A stretch of DNA of 64,000 nt from Paenibacillus uliginis N3/975 (GCF_900177425.1 NZ_LT840184.1:4877705-4941704), one strand, 5' to 3'; shown: positions 9,009 to 17,788, counted from the stretch's first letter. Program-made: numbers and translations. The notes: generated by a model from the sequence alone, not told the origin.

Positions 9009-10011
9009 CTTGTCGTGTTCCTCCTATGCAGGTTTCTCTATATATCAATTGATGTTTGAGAATGACTTGCCTGGCATCCATCCTTTCCCCCTTCATTCGA
9101 TCATTCAGCAGGCTGACGGCCGTTGCACCAATCTGATACGTAGGAACCGAAATCGAACTGAGTGCGGGATTATACATCTGACCGAAAATAATATCGTCAC
9201 ATCCGATCACTGCAATATCACCCGGAATACTCAGCCCTCTTGCTTTAATTGCATTCATTGCACCAAAAGCGATAAGGTCATTAGCTGCAAAAAGTGCCGT
9301 CGGCTGATACGAATCACCATTGAGCAGAAGGTTCATCTGCTCTACACCAGACTCGTAGGAGAAGTTACCGACACCAATCCGTGGGGAAAGCCCCGCAGCA
9401 AGCATGGCATCCATATAGCCTTCCTTACGCGTCACCGCTGTCTGAACCTGAAGTGGGCCTGAAATGTGGCATATGCTCTTGTGTCCTTGCGAGATCAGAT
9501 GTTCCACCGCTTCGTATGCTGCACGGTAATGGTCTATCGTTACCACATCGAACGGCGTCTGAGTGATCGTACGGTCACAAAGAACAAAAGGGATTTGTAG
9601 AGACAACAGGTCATTCATTTTACCTTCATCAATAATCGATGATATAAGAATGATTCCTCCGACCTGCTGCTGTGCCATCTTGTGAATATATTCCTGTTCT
9701 ATCTTGGGGTCATTGTCCGTGTTGCAAATAAACAGAGTATATCCCAGCTCATGGGCTGCATCCTCGATCCCTCTGGCAACCAGCGGAAAAAAAGGGTTTG
9801 TAATATCAGGCAGGATCAGCCCGATCATATTCGATGTGTTATTGGCCAAATTTCTTGCTATAGCACTTGGTCGGTATCCCAGTTCCTCAATTGCCTGCTC
9901 CACCCGTTCACGGATATTTTTATCCACTTTAGGATTGTTATTGATAACTCTGGATACCGAAGCCTTCGATACATTAGCATGTCTCGCCACATCGAGAATG
10001 GTAGGTTTCAT
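8998..10011 (-). CDS. LacI-family repressor of the nucleoside operon
   Basis: LacI/GalR regulator (337 residues). The N-terminal helix-turn-helix reads TILDVARHANVSKASVSRVIN with the hinge YRPSAIARNL near residue 50, followed by a periplasmic-binding-like effector domain. It is the first gene of the ribokinase/nucleoside operon, and three palindromic sites of the LacI type (10050-10061, 10237-10248, 10265-10276) lie directly upstream, so it most likely represses its own operon until ribose, a nucleoside or a derivative binds. RbsR is the nearest functional analogue by context. Confidence 0.88.
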   Translation of the reverse strand: MKPTILDVARHANVSKASVSRVINNNPKVDKNIRERVEQAIEELGYRPSAIARNLANNTSNMIGLILPDITNPFFPLVARGIEDAAHELGYTLFICNTDNDPKIEQEYIHKMAQQQVGGIILISSIIDEGKMNDLLSLQIPFVLCDRTITQTPFDVVTIDHYRAAYEAVEHLISQGHKSICHISGPLQVQTAVTRKEGYMDAMLAAGLSPRIGVGNFSYESGVEQMNLLLNGDSYQPTALFAANDLIAFGAMNAIKARGLSIPGDIAVIGCDDIIFGQMYNPALSSISVPTYQIGATAVSLLNDRMKGERMDARQVILKHQLIYRETCIGGTRQDEL

Positions 10012-10049
10012 AGATTCCCCCTTTTCCGCTTATGCAAGAAATCCCATGA

Positions 10050-10061
10050 GAAACCGGTTTC
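10050..10061. promoter_or_regulatory. LacI-type operator
   Basis: A perfect 12-bp palindrome GAAACCGGTTTC lies 39 bp upstream of the regulator start codon, downstream of the putative promoter, where a bound repressor could block elongation. The same sequence recurs at 10237-10248. Confidence 0.7.
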
Positions 10062-10203
10062 ACAAATCCGCAAAAAAGTTCTCCCGGTTTGGCAGTAACA
10101 CGGCTGTTCATGAATACATCTTGTAATAGCTTTAACTCAGAAATAGAGCCCATGCGGTACTGTGACCCATTAAAGTGTTATCGCATCTGTGTTTCATAGG
10201 GGT

Positions 10204-10276
10204 AGTATATCACTTCAAAGTTGGTAAAAATCATGAGAAACCGGTTTCTTGAAAGACTGTTAAAGAAAGCGGTTTC
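10204..10276 (-). promoter_or_regulatory. Promoter with two further LacI-type operators
   Basis: On the minus strand a TATACT -10 box sits at 10204-10209 with a weak -35 region around 10227-10232. AGAAACCGGTTTCT (10236-10249) lies just upstream of the -35 region, and the one-mismatch copy GAAAGCGGTTTC at 10265-10276 lies 28 bp further up. The spacing to the third site at 10050 would allow looping. This whole 10012-10455 gap otherwise holds only the chemotaxis terminator. Confidence 0.6.
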
Positions 10277-10370
10277 AACGGCTCATTGCCAGAATAACAC
10301 CGAACAAAAAAATGTTCAACTGTTTTTTTTTAAACTCATTTTCCGCCCTTTTTTGCCTTGAAAGATCAAC

Positions 10371-10406
10371 AAAAACAGCCGGTGCTTCCTGCAAGCATCC
10401 GGCTGT
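10371..10406 (-). terminator. Rho-independent terminator of the chemotaxis operon
   Basis: Stem ACAGCCGG-TGCTT / AAGCA-CGGCTGT with a 5-nt loop and one mismatch, followed on the minus strand by TTTTTG. It lies 50 nt after the cheB stop codon. Confidence 0.8.
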
Positions 10407-10455
10407 TGCCCAACCAGGAGAATCCTCCCAAAACAATAATTCATTTGGTTAGGAT

Positions 10456-11538
10456 TTATATGAGTTCCCCTACGGATGGACATGTAAGCTGTCTTATTTT
10501 TGCGGCAATGACAGTAACCGGCAGCACATGATCCACACAGTTCAGCTTGATGGCTGTCCTAGGCATGCCGAATACAACACATGTTTCCTCGGCCTCTGCT
10601 ATCGTAGATGCAGCTCCGTGGCGTTTCGCGTAGGCCATTCCTTTGGCCCCATCGCTGCCCATGCCCGTCATAAGCACAAAGTGACGTTTCAGAGCTGCCA
10701 AATCCGACACAGAATGGAACAACACATCCACCGATGGCCGGTGCCCATTGACTTGTGGCTTCTGTTGCAGAGCAATACGGTATTCACCCTGCCTCATCAC
10801 TACGGTCATATGGTATCCCCCCGGAGCGATATAAGCTATTCCTCCCTGAAGTAATTGATTGTCCTCAGCTTCCACCACGGAGATCCGGCATATCTGATCC
10901 AACCGCCTTGCCAACGATGTTGTGAATTTCGGAGGCATATGCTGCACAATCAAAACAGGGAAGGGGAACTGTGCAGGAAGTCCAGTCAGCACGGTTTGCA
11001 GCGCTTTTGGTCCTCCTGTAGAAGTGCCAATCGCCACAATCTGATTGAACTCCTTCGGTCCTTCCACCGTTTTTGGACTTGAAGGCCGCTGTACTATGTG
11101 ATTCAGACTCCGTCTTGCAGCAATGAGCGTAGAAAGTGGAGTCCGGGCTGCAGCCTTAATCTTGCTAATAATTTCTTTCTTGGCTTCTTCAAGATCCGCA
11201 GTGCCCGATATGGAAGGCTTGGGTATAAAATCTACCGCCCCGCTCTGAAGAGCCGCGACTGTAATTTCCGCGCCTTCCTTCGTCAGAGCACTGAGCATAA
11301 TGACCCTGGTTGGGAGTTCATCCATGATGTGGGCCAATGCTTCCATCCCGTTCATTTCCGGCATTTCAACATCCATGGTCACAATATCAGGACGCAACTC
11401 TTTGACCATCCGCACACCTTCAACTCCATTTCGGGCGGTTCCAATCACTTCAATGGAGTCGTCTTCTTCCATCAGACGCACAATCAGATTACGCATAAAC
11501 AGCGAATCATCCACAACCAATACTTTTATTGATCCCAT
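10456..11538 (-). CDS. cheB: Protein-glutamate methylesterase CheB
   Basis: Chemotaxis adaptation enzyme of about 360 residues that removes methyl groups from (or deamidates) chemoreceptors. The N-terminal receiver domain has VVDDSLFM and the phospho-acceptor Asp56 in VTMDVEMPEMNG. The C-terminal esterase domain has the catalytic Ser in GTSTGGPKAL, His in VQHMPPKFT and Asp in MTGMGSDGAKG. The ATG at 11536-11538 was chosen over an upstream in-frame TTG because the AAAGGAAG ribosome-binding site is then correctly spaced. Last gene of the operon; the matching methyltransferase CheR is not in the window. Confidence 0.93.
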   Translation of the reverse strand: MGSIKVLVVDDSLFMRNLIVRLMEEDDSIEVIGTARNGVEGVRMVKELRPDIVTMDVEMPEMNGMEALAHIMDELPTRVIMLSALTKEGAEITVAALQSGAVDFIPKPSISGTADLEEAKKEIISKIKAAARTPLSTLIAARRSLNHIVQRPSSPKTVEGPKEFNQIVAIGTSTGGPKALQTVLTGLPAQFPFPVLIVQHMPPKFTTSLARRLDQICRISVVEAEDNQLLQGGIAYIAPGGYHMTVVMRQGEYRIALQQKPQVNGHRPSVDVLFHSVSDLAALKRHFVLMTGMGSDGAKGMAYAKRHGAASTIAEAEETCVVFGMPRTAIKLNCVDHVLPVTVIAAKIRQLTCPSVGELI

Positions 11539-11583
11539 AAAAGGCAATCTTCCTTTATCTTAAACATTCTCTACCCCATCCAC

Positions 11584-13599
11584 TTATTGCTTTTTTTCGC
11601 TAATATGATTGATCAATGCTGATATTTCCATGATGAGGGCTACGCTGCCGTCCCCGAGAATCGTACCGCCAGCAATGCCGTTCACCTTGCCGACATAGGA
11701 TCCCAGTGATTTGATGACAATCTCCTGATTTCCAATAAGTTCATCAACGACCAGAGCGAGACGCTTTTCCGCCGATCCAACAATGACAAGGGAAAGCTGG
11801 CTTTTATGATGCTCCTGGCTTGCAATTTTAAAATGTTCATGCATCCAGGATACCGGAATTACTTGATTACGCAGCAGTAGAACCGACTGTCCACGGAGGG
11901 TCACCAACTCCTCTGCCTTAACTCTCACAATTTCAGCAATGTTACTCATGGGAATAATAAAGGTTTGACCGGTAATCTTTACAAGAAGCCCATCAATAAT
12001 CGCAAGTGTGAGCGGAAGCTTAATCTTGAACTGAGTACCCGATCCAAGCTCGGTTTCAATGTCGATAAGCCCGTTCATTTTCTCGATATGGCTTTTCACG
12101 ATATCCATACCCACGCCGCGTCCCGACACATCACTTACGACGCTTGCTGTTGAAAATCCCGGCCGGAATATGAGCTCCACAGCATCCCTCTTGCTTAAAG
12201 CTTCTGCTTCTTCAGCTGTCAGCAAACCTTTGCTTATGGCCGACGACTTCATTCTGGCCGGATCAATTCCAGCTCCGTCATCCTTCACATAAATAACAAC
12301 CTGATTATCCTCATGTGCCGCGCGAATAATCAGCTTCCCTGTGGGGGACTTGCCTTTAGCGGTCCGAGCGTCTGGTGTTTCAATCCCATGATCCACCGCA
12401 TTACGGATTAGATGGATGAGTGGATCACTAATCTCCTCGATTAACGTACGATCAAGCTCGGTGTCTTTCCCCTCAATCAACAGATCGATATCTTTTCCCA
12501 AATCCCGGCTCAAATCCCTGATCATGCGCGGGAACCGATTAAACAGCTGCTCGATTGGCAGCATTCTTGCCTTCATGACACTATCCTGCAGATCACCGAT
12601 AACACGCGACAGATGGTCGGAAATATGGGCAAGGTCCGTTACAGAATCATCCGCAAACCGTCTTCTCTGTATTTGCTCCACCTGATGAATCCGGGTCTGG
12701 TCGATAACAAGCTCGCCCACCAAGTTCATTAAATGCTCCAGTCGCTCCACGCTTACTCGAATGGTCTGCGGCTTGGATTTTACAGCGGAGGAGGACTCTG
12801 TCTGTTCCAGCTCCTTAGGAAGGGTTGGGGAGGAAACCGGTAAAATGGCGATTTCCTCCGGCTGGACAGGCTCAACTACAACGTTCTCCACATCCATAAG
12901 CCCTGAAGCTAAGGAGTACAGCTTCTCCACGTCACAGTCGCCCGCATGAAGAAATGCCAGCTCCAGTTCCTCTTCCCCCTGTTCATCCAGTTCTCCAAGA
13001 TCCGGTGAAGTATATAGAATCTCTCCACATTCCGCAAGGCTCATCTGAATGACATAGGCTCTTGCCCCTTTGATGAAACAGGACGCGGAAATCCTTAAAA
13101 AAATCCAGTTCACTTGAAGCTGCTGCTCCAGACATTCCGATACCTTTAGCCTGTTATCCATACTGATCTGCGGTTTGATAAGAGGTTCTGACACCAACTC
13201 AGGACCAGGCATCATATCCTCGGTGACATGTCCAAAATGTTGAAGGTCATACACACATCCGGATATGTCAGTCAGGTTCTCTTCACCTTCCATGATCTCC
13301 AGCTTCAGAAGTTTCAGGTTATCCAGCGATTGAAACAGCAGGTCGATTAAAGGGGCTGAAACCGTCAATTGATGACTTCTAACCTGGTCGAGCAAATGTT
13401 CCATCTCGTGGGTTAGCTGTTTCATCGTATCAAATCCCATAGCTGCCGATGATCCCTTTAATGTATGGGCTGCACGAAACAGACTTTGCACTGCATCGCC
13501 CTTATCGCTTTCCTGCTCCAGCTTTAAAATCTCATCATCCATTAGTTGAAGCTGTTCATCCAGTTCCTCCATAAAAACTTCTTTATACTCGGACAGCAT
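11584..13599 (-). CDS. cheA: Chemotaxis histidine kinase CheA
   Basis: Receptor-coupled histidine kinase (671 residues). The P1 phosphotransfer domain carries His45 in AAHTLKGSSAAMGF; a P2-like domain spans about 150-250. P3 dimerisation begins near residue 285 (TIRVSVERLEHLMNLVGELV). P4 has the N box HLIRNAVDHGIE, G1 DDGAGID and G2 GRGVGMDIV. The C-terminal CheW-like P5 begins at LPLTLAIIDGLLV. The ATG at 13597-13599 has an ideal GGGAGGGG site. The gene overlaps nothing but follows cheW by 13 bp. It phosphorylates the CheY and CheB of this cluster. Confidence 0.93.
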   Translation of the reverse strand: MLSEYKEVFMEELDEQLQLMDDEILKLEQESDKGDAVQSLFRAAHTLKGSSAAMGFDTMKQLTHEMEHLLDQVRSHQLTVSAPLIDLLFQSLDNLKLLKLEIMEGEENLTDISGCVYDLQHFGHVTEDMMPGPELVSEPLIKPQISMDNRLKVSECLEQQLQVNWIFLRISASCFIKGARAYVIQMSLAECGEILYTSPDLGELDEQGEEELELAFLHAGDCDVEKLYSLASGLMDVENVVVEPVQPEEIAILPVSSPTLPKELEQTESSSAVKSKPQTIRVSVERLEHLMNLVGELVIDQTRIHQVEQIQRRRFADDSVTDLAHISDHLSRVIGDLQDSVMKARMLPIEQLFNRFPRMIRDLSRDLGKDIDLLIEGKDTELDRTLIEEISDPLIHLIRNAVDHGIETPDARTAKGKSPTGKLIIRAAHEDNQVVIYVKDDGAGIDPARMKSSAISKGLLTAEEAEALSKRDAVELIFRPGFSTASVVSDVSGRGVGMDIVKSHIEKMNGLIDIETELGSGTQFKIKLPLTLAIIDGLLVKITGQTFIIPMSNIAEIVRVKAEELVTLRGQSVLLLRNQVIPVSWMHEHFKIASQEHHKSQLSLVIVGSAEKRLALVVDELIGNQEIVIKSLGSYVGKVNGIAGGTILGDGSVALIMEISALINHISEKKQ

Positions 13600-13612
13600 G
13601 CCATCCCCTCCC

Positions 13613-14041
13613 CTATTCATGCAGCAGAACTTCGTCCAATTGCAAAATGCCAACCAGTCCGTTGTCCGCTACGCCAATACCCGTGAAAAATCCGCCGTTT
13701 ACTCCTCCAACCCGCTCCGGCGGAAGCTGGATATCGGAGAATGTGGTTACCTTATTAACATAGTCCACGATAATACCGATCGCTTCTTCCTGATGATGAA
13801 CCACAACAATTCTGCTGGATTTGGTGACTTCCGTCTCTGCCATATCGAATAAACAGCGGAGACTGATAACCGGAACAATGGTTCCCCTCAGATTGATGAC
13901 ACCTTTAACGAATTCCCTCATATTCGGAATGGGTGTAATCTCCTGCATTTTAATAATCTCGTGTATATCCTGTATCCGGATAGCATACTGTTCATTTTCA
14001 ATGCCAAACTCAACATACTGCTCTTTCCCGGTTACCTGCAT
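13613..14041 (-). CDS. cheW: Chemotaxis coupling protein CheW
   Basis: Single CheW domain of about 142 residues that links chemoreceptors to CheA. It shows the family pattern YVEFGIENEQYAI, then IPNMREFVKGVINLRGTIVPVI in the middle and IGIIVDYVNKV. The start at 14039-14041 has a GAGGAG site 8 nt upstream; five extra in-frame codons upstream are unlikely to be used. It lies 16 bp after the receptor gene and directly before cheA. Confidence 0.92.
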   Translation of the reverse strand: MQVTGKEQYVEFGIENEQYAIRIQDIHEIIKMQEITPIPNMREFVKGVINLRGTIVPVISLRCLFDMAETEVTKSSRIVVVHHQEEAIGIIVDYVNKVTTFSDIQLPPERVGGVNGGFFTGIGVADNGLVGILQLDEVLLHE

Positions 14042-14057
14042 GATATAACTCCTCACA

Positions 14058-16046
14058 CTACTTGATTTTAAAAGCTGCTACCATATTGTTCAGTTCTTCC
14101 GCCAACTGAGCCAGCGACTGCGCAGTCGATGCCGTTTCTTCACTGCTTGCGGCGGTTTCTTCCGCTGAGGCGGAAATACTCTCGATTGCCGTAACCACTT
14201 CGGCAGCCTGAGCCGCCTGCTCTTCACTTGCCGCTGCTATTTCCATAACGGTATTGGATGAATCGTTGACCATCGAGATGATGTGATCAAAAGATTCACC
14301 TGTTTTCTCCGTTGAGATAACTCCTGCTTCCACGGCCTTTACACTTTCAACCGTGTTGTTTTGCATTCCTTTAATGATGGTGGCGATCTGTTTGGTCGCT
14401 TCCCCACTTCGTTCGGCGAGCTTGCGGACTTCGTCTGCTACAACAGCGAAACCGCGGCCCTGTTCCCCTGCACGTGCAGCTTCGATCGCTGCATTGAGTG
14501 CAAGCAGGTTGGTTTGTTCAGCGATATCATCAATGACTTCAATGATTTCCCCTATACGTGTCGAATCATCCTCCAGCTTCAATACCTGCCGGTTCACACG
14601 ATTCATGCCTTCAATCGATTGCTGAACAACGGTTCCCCCCTGGGATGCAATGCCTGCAGTTTCGTTCACGAGTTCGGCAGCGGATGTCGCGCTGCTGGCC
14701 ACTGCATTGATCGCGAACGACAATTCCTTAAACAGCTCATTAATCGTCTGAACGGAATCAGCCTGCTGGCTGCTGCCCACAGCCAACTCTTCAGCACTAG
14801 CGGAAATTTGCTGTGAAGCGGCTGCAACCTGCGAAGCATTCATGTTCACCTGACCAATCATGTTGGTCATGCTTTCAGTGATATCATGAAACACTCTGGC
14901 GAATGTTCCGATTTCATCTTTACGATGCCGGTATTCCTCTGGAAGCTCCTGCGTAAAGTCTCCCCGAGCCATGCTTTCCCCGACAACAACCGCACGGTTT
15001 AAAGGCCTTACGATGGTATTCGTCAGCAACATGATCACAAGTCCTAACAGAACTAATGTAATGACGCCAGCCGCAATGATGTAGTACATAAGCGCTTGTG
15101 AGTCAGCCATAATTTCCTTCATGGGAATGACGATGGTTACAGACCAAGGCGTATCGGTATTTCCGATTTGTATCGGTGTATACATCAAATATGTACCATT
15201 GTCATTGTAAGTTAATGTATTACCTTCGCTGATCGCTGCGAGAATATCCGAAACCCGCTCGCTGGGAAAAGCGTCTTTCAAATTTTTGCCGATCTGGCTT
15301 TGGTCAGGTAGTGTCACGATTATTCCCGTATTGGAGTATATATGTGCATATCCGGTATCATACAGCTTGAATGGATCCATCATTTTCTGCAGCTGTTCAA
15401 GATCGATGTCTATCCCTACTGCGCCAATAACTTCGTTATTTTCTTTAATTGGCACAACAAGTGAGGTCATAATGACATCTTTATCGTCAAGTTTCTCCTT
15501 ATATGGCTCAATAATTGCCTCCTCACCGCTGTTCTTGACTTTAAGATAATAATCACCTACGCCGTCCTCTTCATATGCTTCAAGTGGACTGAGCTTTAAA
15601 CCTGCATCCGTTCTCTTCCAGTAAGGTATCAGTCTCCCGCTCTGATCGGTACCCGTTGTATTCTTGTACTGCTGATCTTTGCCATCGAACGCATTCGGCT
15701 CCCAGATCGTCCAGGCCGCCAGGTACGATTCATTTTTTTCCAGAACATTTTTAATAATGGTATTAACAGTTTCGCGGTCCGTGTTCCCTTGCTTCTTCAT
15801 AACCTCAAAGCTGTGAGCTAAAGTACGTGCTGTGCCCATGGTTCTATCCAGATTATTCTGAACATCTCCAGCGATCTTCTCTCCGGCTGTCTCTGTCAGG
15901 GATATTGCTGATTTCATGGATGTACTATTGGTAATCAAGGCTATTGCGGTCAGCATACCAGCTAATAAAATTACGATAGAACCTAGAATTACGACTAACA
16001 TTCGAGTCCGTAGCCTCATAGAAAAGATAGATTTTATACGTTTCAT
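14058..16046 (-). CDS. Methyl-accepting chemotaxis protein with Cache sensor
   Basis: Transmembrane chemoreceptor (662 residues). TM1 is near residues 15-40, then a large extracellular double-Cache-type sensor (about 45-325) with the WTIWEPNAFDGKD motif seen in many Cache domains. TM2 is near 328-350, then HAMP and a long cytoplasmic coiled coil. The hairpin tip reads EVIDDIAEQTNLLALNAAIE, where CheA and CheW bind. Ligand unknown; the common amino-acid-binding dCache signature is not evident. As the only receptor in the operon it is the likely input of this chemosensory unit. Confidence 0.93.
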   Translation of the reverse strand: MKRIKSIFSMRLRTRMLVVILGSIVILLAGMLTAIALITNSTSMKSAISLTETAGEKIAGDVQNNLDRTMGTARTLAHSFEVMKKQGNTDRETVNTIIKNVLEKNESYLAAWTIWEPNAFDGKDQQYKNTTGTDQSGRLIPYWKRTDAGLKLSPLEAYEEDGVGDYYLKVKNSGEEAIIEPYKEKLDDKDVIMTSLVVPIKENNEVIGAVGIDIDLEQLQKMMDPFKLYDTGYAHIYSNTGIIVTLPDQSQIGKNLKDAFPSERVSDILAAISEGNTLTYNDNGTYLMYTPIQIGNTDTPWSVTIVIPMKEIMADSQALMYYIIAAGVITLVLLGLVIMLLTNTIVRPLNRAVVVGESMARGDFTQELPEEYRHRKDEIGTFARVFHDITESMTNMIGQVNMNASQVAAASQQISASAEELAVGSSQQADSVQTINELFKELSFAINAVASSATSAAELVNETAGIASQGGTVVQQSIEGMNRVNRQVLKLEDDSTRIGEIIEVIDDIAEQTNLLALNAAIEAARAGEQGRGFAVVADEVRKLAERSGEATKQIATIIKGMQNNTVESVKAVEAGVISTEKTGESFDHIISMVNDSSNTVMEIAAASEEQAAQAAEVVTAIESISASAEETAASSEETASTAQSLAQLAEELNNMVAAFKIK

Positions 16047-16093
16047 CGTGCATCCCCTTGCTTATCATAGTATTTTTTATATGGAACCTTGGA

Positions 16094-16459
16094 TCAGGCC
16101 CCTACAACTCTCCGGATCGACTCCAATACTCTTTCTTCCTGAAAAGGTTTTACGATAAAATCTTTAGCTCCAGCCTGCAGGGACTGAACGACCATAATTT
16201 GCTGCCCCATGGCAGAACACATGATAATTTTGGCCTCAGCATCCAGCTGTTTGATATGCTTAACCGCCTCGATCCCCTCCATAACGGGCATCGTGATGTC
16301 CATCGTAACGAGATCGGGAGAAAGAGACTTATATTTATCTATCGCCTCCTGTCCGTTGGCAGCTTCACCTACAACCTCAAAGCCGTTCTTGTCCAGCATA
16401 TTTTTAAGCACCAGCCGCATAAATGCGGCATCATCCACAATTAATACCTTCGTTTTCAT
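16094..16459 (-). CDS. cheY: CheY-type response regulator
   Basis: Stand-alone receiver domain (121 residues) with the acidic pair in LIVDDAAFMR, phospho-acceptor Asp54 in VTMDITMPVMEG, the conserved Ser/Thr in IMCSAMGQQ and Lys in FIVKPF. It has no output domain, as expected of CheY. It overlaps the cheX gene by 4 bp (ATGA type). It would be phosphorylated by the CheA encoded downstream and dephosphorylated by the adjacent CheX. Confidence 0.9.
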   Translation of the reverse strand: MKTKVLIVDDAAFMRLVLKNMLDKNGFEVVGEAANGQEAIDKYKSLSPDLVTMDITMPVMEGIEAVKHIKQLDAEAKIIMCSAMGQQIMVVQSLQAGAKDFIVKPFQEERVLESIRRVVGA

Positions 16460-16932
16460 GTTGATCCTCCTTTGGTATGAAACAACAGTGCGATATGTAT
16501 CTTTCCGATCTCTTCCAGATGAACGGATACATGTATCCCTGCCACGAATCCGTATATTTCCAACTGTCCTAACATGATCGTTGGTGGTGTAATGTCCACA
16601 TGCTTTCCTTTATCAGACAAAATGGTGGATGTTTTTCCGGCAATCATATTTGCCATTTCCCCGATAAAGCTGTGGAGCATCTCCCCTTCCAACGGCATGC
16701 CGAACATCGATTCACCCAAACAGCTGAAGGTCTCAAGGTCCCCATGAAAAACGAGACGTCCTTGTAAGTCCCCCATGATCCCAATCAGCACACTAATGCC
16801 GCTCTGTATCAATCCTTGTTCGATCGGAATGGGCTGAGAAGCATCCATGGATTGCATGAATACCTGTCTCATCGATTCGATGGTACTATTCAGCAATAGC
16901 AAATCACTCTCGTTCATTTGCACTACAACCAT
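16456..16932 (-). CDS. cheX: CheX-type CheY phosphatase
   Basis: 158-residue member of the CheC/CheX/FliY phosphatase family. It contains the single catalytic motif E-x-x-N (Glu92 and Asn95 in IGEMANMIAG), typical of CheX, which acts as a dimer to dephosphorylate CheY-P. First gene of the operon. The start is uncertain: the ATG at 16930-16932 is close to its AAAAGG site, and a GTG three codons on or an ATG five codons on are better spaced. A gap of 193 bp upstream holds inverted repeats and the terminator of the preceding operon. Confidence 0.85.
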   Translation of the reverse strand: MVVVQMNESDLLLLNSTIESMRQVFMQSMDASQPIPIEQGLIQSGISVLIGIMGDLQGRLVFHGDLETFSCLGESMFGMPLEGEMLHSFIGEMANMIAGKTSTILSDKGKHVDITPPTIMLGQLEIYGFVAGIHVSVHLEEIGKIHIALLFHTKGGST

Positions 16933-16960
16933 CCTTTTCTTGTGAAAATAGGCCTATGTG

Positions 16961-16980
16961 TGTATGCAAATAATCATACA
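16961..16980. repeat. Inverted repeat upstream of the chemotaxis operon
   Basis: TGTATG and CATACA, separated by 8 nt, lie 29-48 bp before the cheX start and could be an operator or part of the promoter region. No convincing -35/-10 pair was identified. Confidence 0.35.
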
Positions 16981-17039
16981 CCCGGGACCATGGAACGTAA
17001 CCGAAAATAACTTGCGCTACCACGCAAAAATATTGCGGA

Positions 17040-17069
17040 TTTTGCGTAATTTTGTCGAATTACGCAAAA
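17040..17069. repeat. Perfect 11-bp inverted repeat
   Basis: TTTTGCGTAAT and ATTACGCAAAA flank an 8-nt loop. Further TTGCG-like words lie just beside it (around 17010-17040). The element partly overlaps the U-run of the neighbouring terminator. It may be an operator, or a second hairpin extending the terminator. Confidence 0.5.
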
Positions 17070-17100
17070 AAAGACCCGATTCCACTGAATAACGGGCCTT
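17066..17100 (-). terminator. Terminator of the ComA-like/PAS kinase operon
   Basis: On the minus strand GGCCCG and CGGGTC pair around a 14-nt loop and are followed by seven T. It lies 26 nt after the stop codon of the response regulator. Confidence 0.75.
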
Positions 17101-17125
17101 CCCTATCTGTATTTTATTGTTTTTT

Positions 17126-17788
17126 TCAAGATTGCTTGATGAAATCCGAATCCGACAAAAGTCCGAGATTTTTAGCCTTCATTACCGCTTCGATGCGCGA
17201 CTTTACATTCAGCTTTTGAAACAGGTTGGTCAGACAATATTCTAATGACCGCTGGCTCATAATGACTTGTTCTGCTATTTCCTTGTTGCTCTTGCCACCA
17301 GCGATTTGTTTCAATATTTTATACTCCTTGCCCGTGATTGAGCTGGTCCCGGTATCTTTAATATCTTTAAAACCATGATCTGTAGTTCTTCGCATCTGCC
17401 TAACAAGAGAAAGCGGGAGTACGACCTCACCTCGAAGGGCGCAACGGACCGCTGTAACAAGCTGCTCCTTGTTCGATGTTTTATGTACAAGCCCTGCAAT
17501 TCCTGCTTCAATCATAAGGTTAAAGTGATTCATAAAATCATAGCCGGTATAAGTCAAAATGATAGCTTCAGGTACCGCTGTAAGTATCTTTTTGGCAAGG
17601 TCAATACCATTGATACCCGGCATATGCAGGTCAATAAGCATAACATCAAAAGGGTGCTCTTTAGCTAGCTCTAATGCCTGATCTCCCGTGTTTGCCAATG
17701 TAACGATTAAATCGCCCTCTTGTTCAAGCAGCATTTTGGTTCCTTCCATGACAGAAGGATGGTCATCAACCAATAAAATCTGATACAT
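17126..17788 (-). CDS. ComA-like LuxR/NarL-family response regulator
   Basis: Receiver plus helix-turn-helix regulator (220 residues). The receiver has LLVDDHPSVMEGTKMLLE with phospho-acceptor Asp53 in MLIDLHMPG and a YTGYD segment. The C-terminal LuxR-type domain reads SNKEIAEQVIMSQRSLEYCL then KLNVKSRIEAVMKAK. The words VMEGTK, YTGY and RSxEYxLTxxFxKLNVxSRxEAV are shared, from memory, with B. subtilis ComA, more than with DegU or NarL. It sits 36 bp downstream of a PAS histidine kinase, its likely partner. No comX or comQ gene is nearby, so the signal is probably not a ComX pheromone. Confidence 0.85.
   Translation of the reverse strand: MYQILLVDDHPSVMEGTKMLLEQEGDLIVTLANTGDQALELAKEHPFDVMLIDLHMPGINGIDLAKKILTAVPEAIILTYTGYDFMNHFNLMIEAGIAGLVHKTSNKEQLVTAVRCALRGEVVLPLSLVRQMRRTTDHGFKDIKDTGTSSITGKEYKILKQIAGGKSNKEIAEQVIMSQRSLEYCLTNLFQKLNVKSRIEAVMKAKNLGLLSDSDFIKQS

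Noticed and set aside
10265..10276. CcpA cre site in the nucleoside promoter
   Set aside because: GAAAGCGGTTTC is cre-like, but it fits better as a variant of the neighbouring GAAACCGGTTTC operators.
10456..16932. Part of a flagellar operon
   Set aside because: No fli, flh or sigD genes are next to it; the flanking genes are a nucleoside operon and two-component genes.
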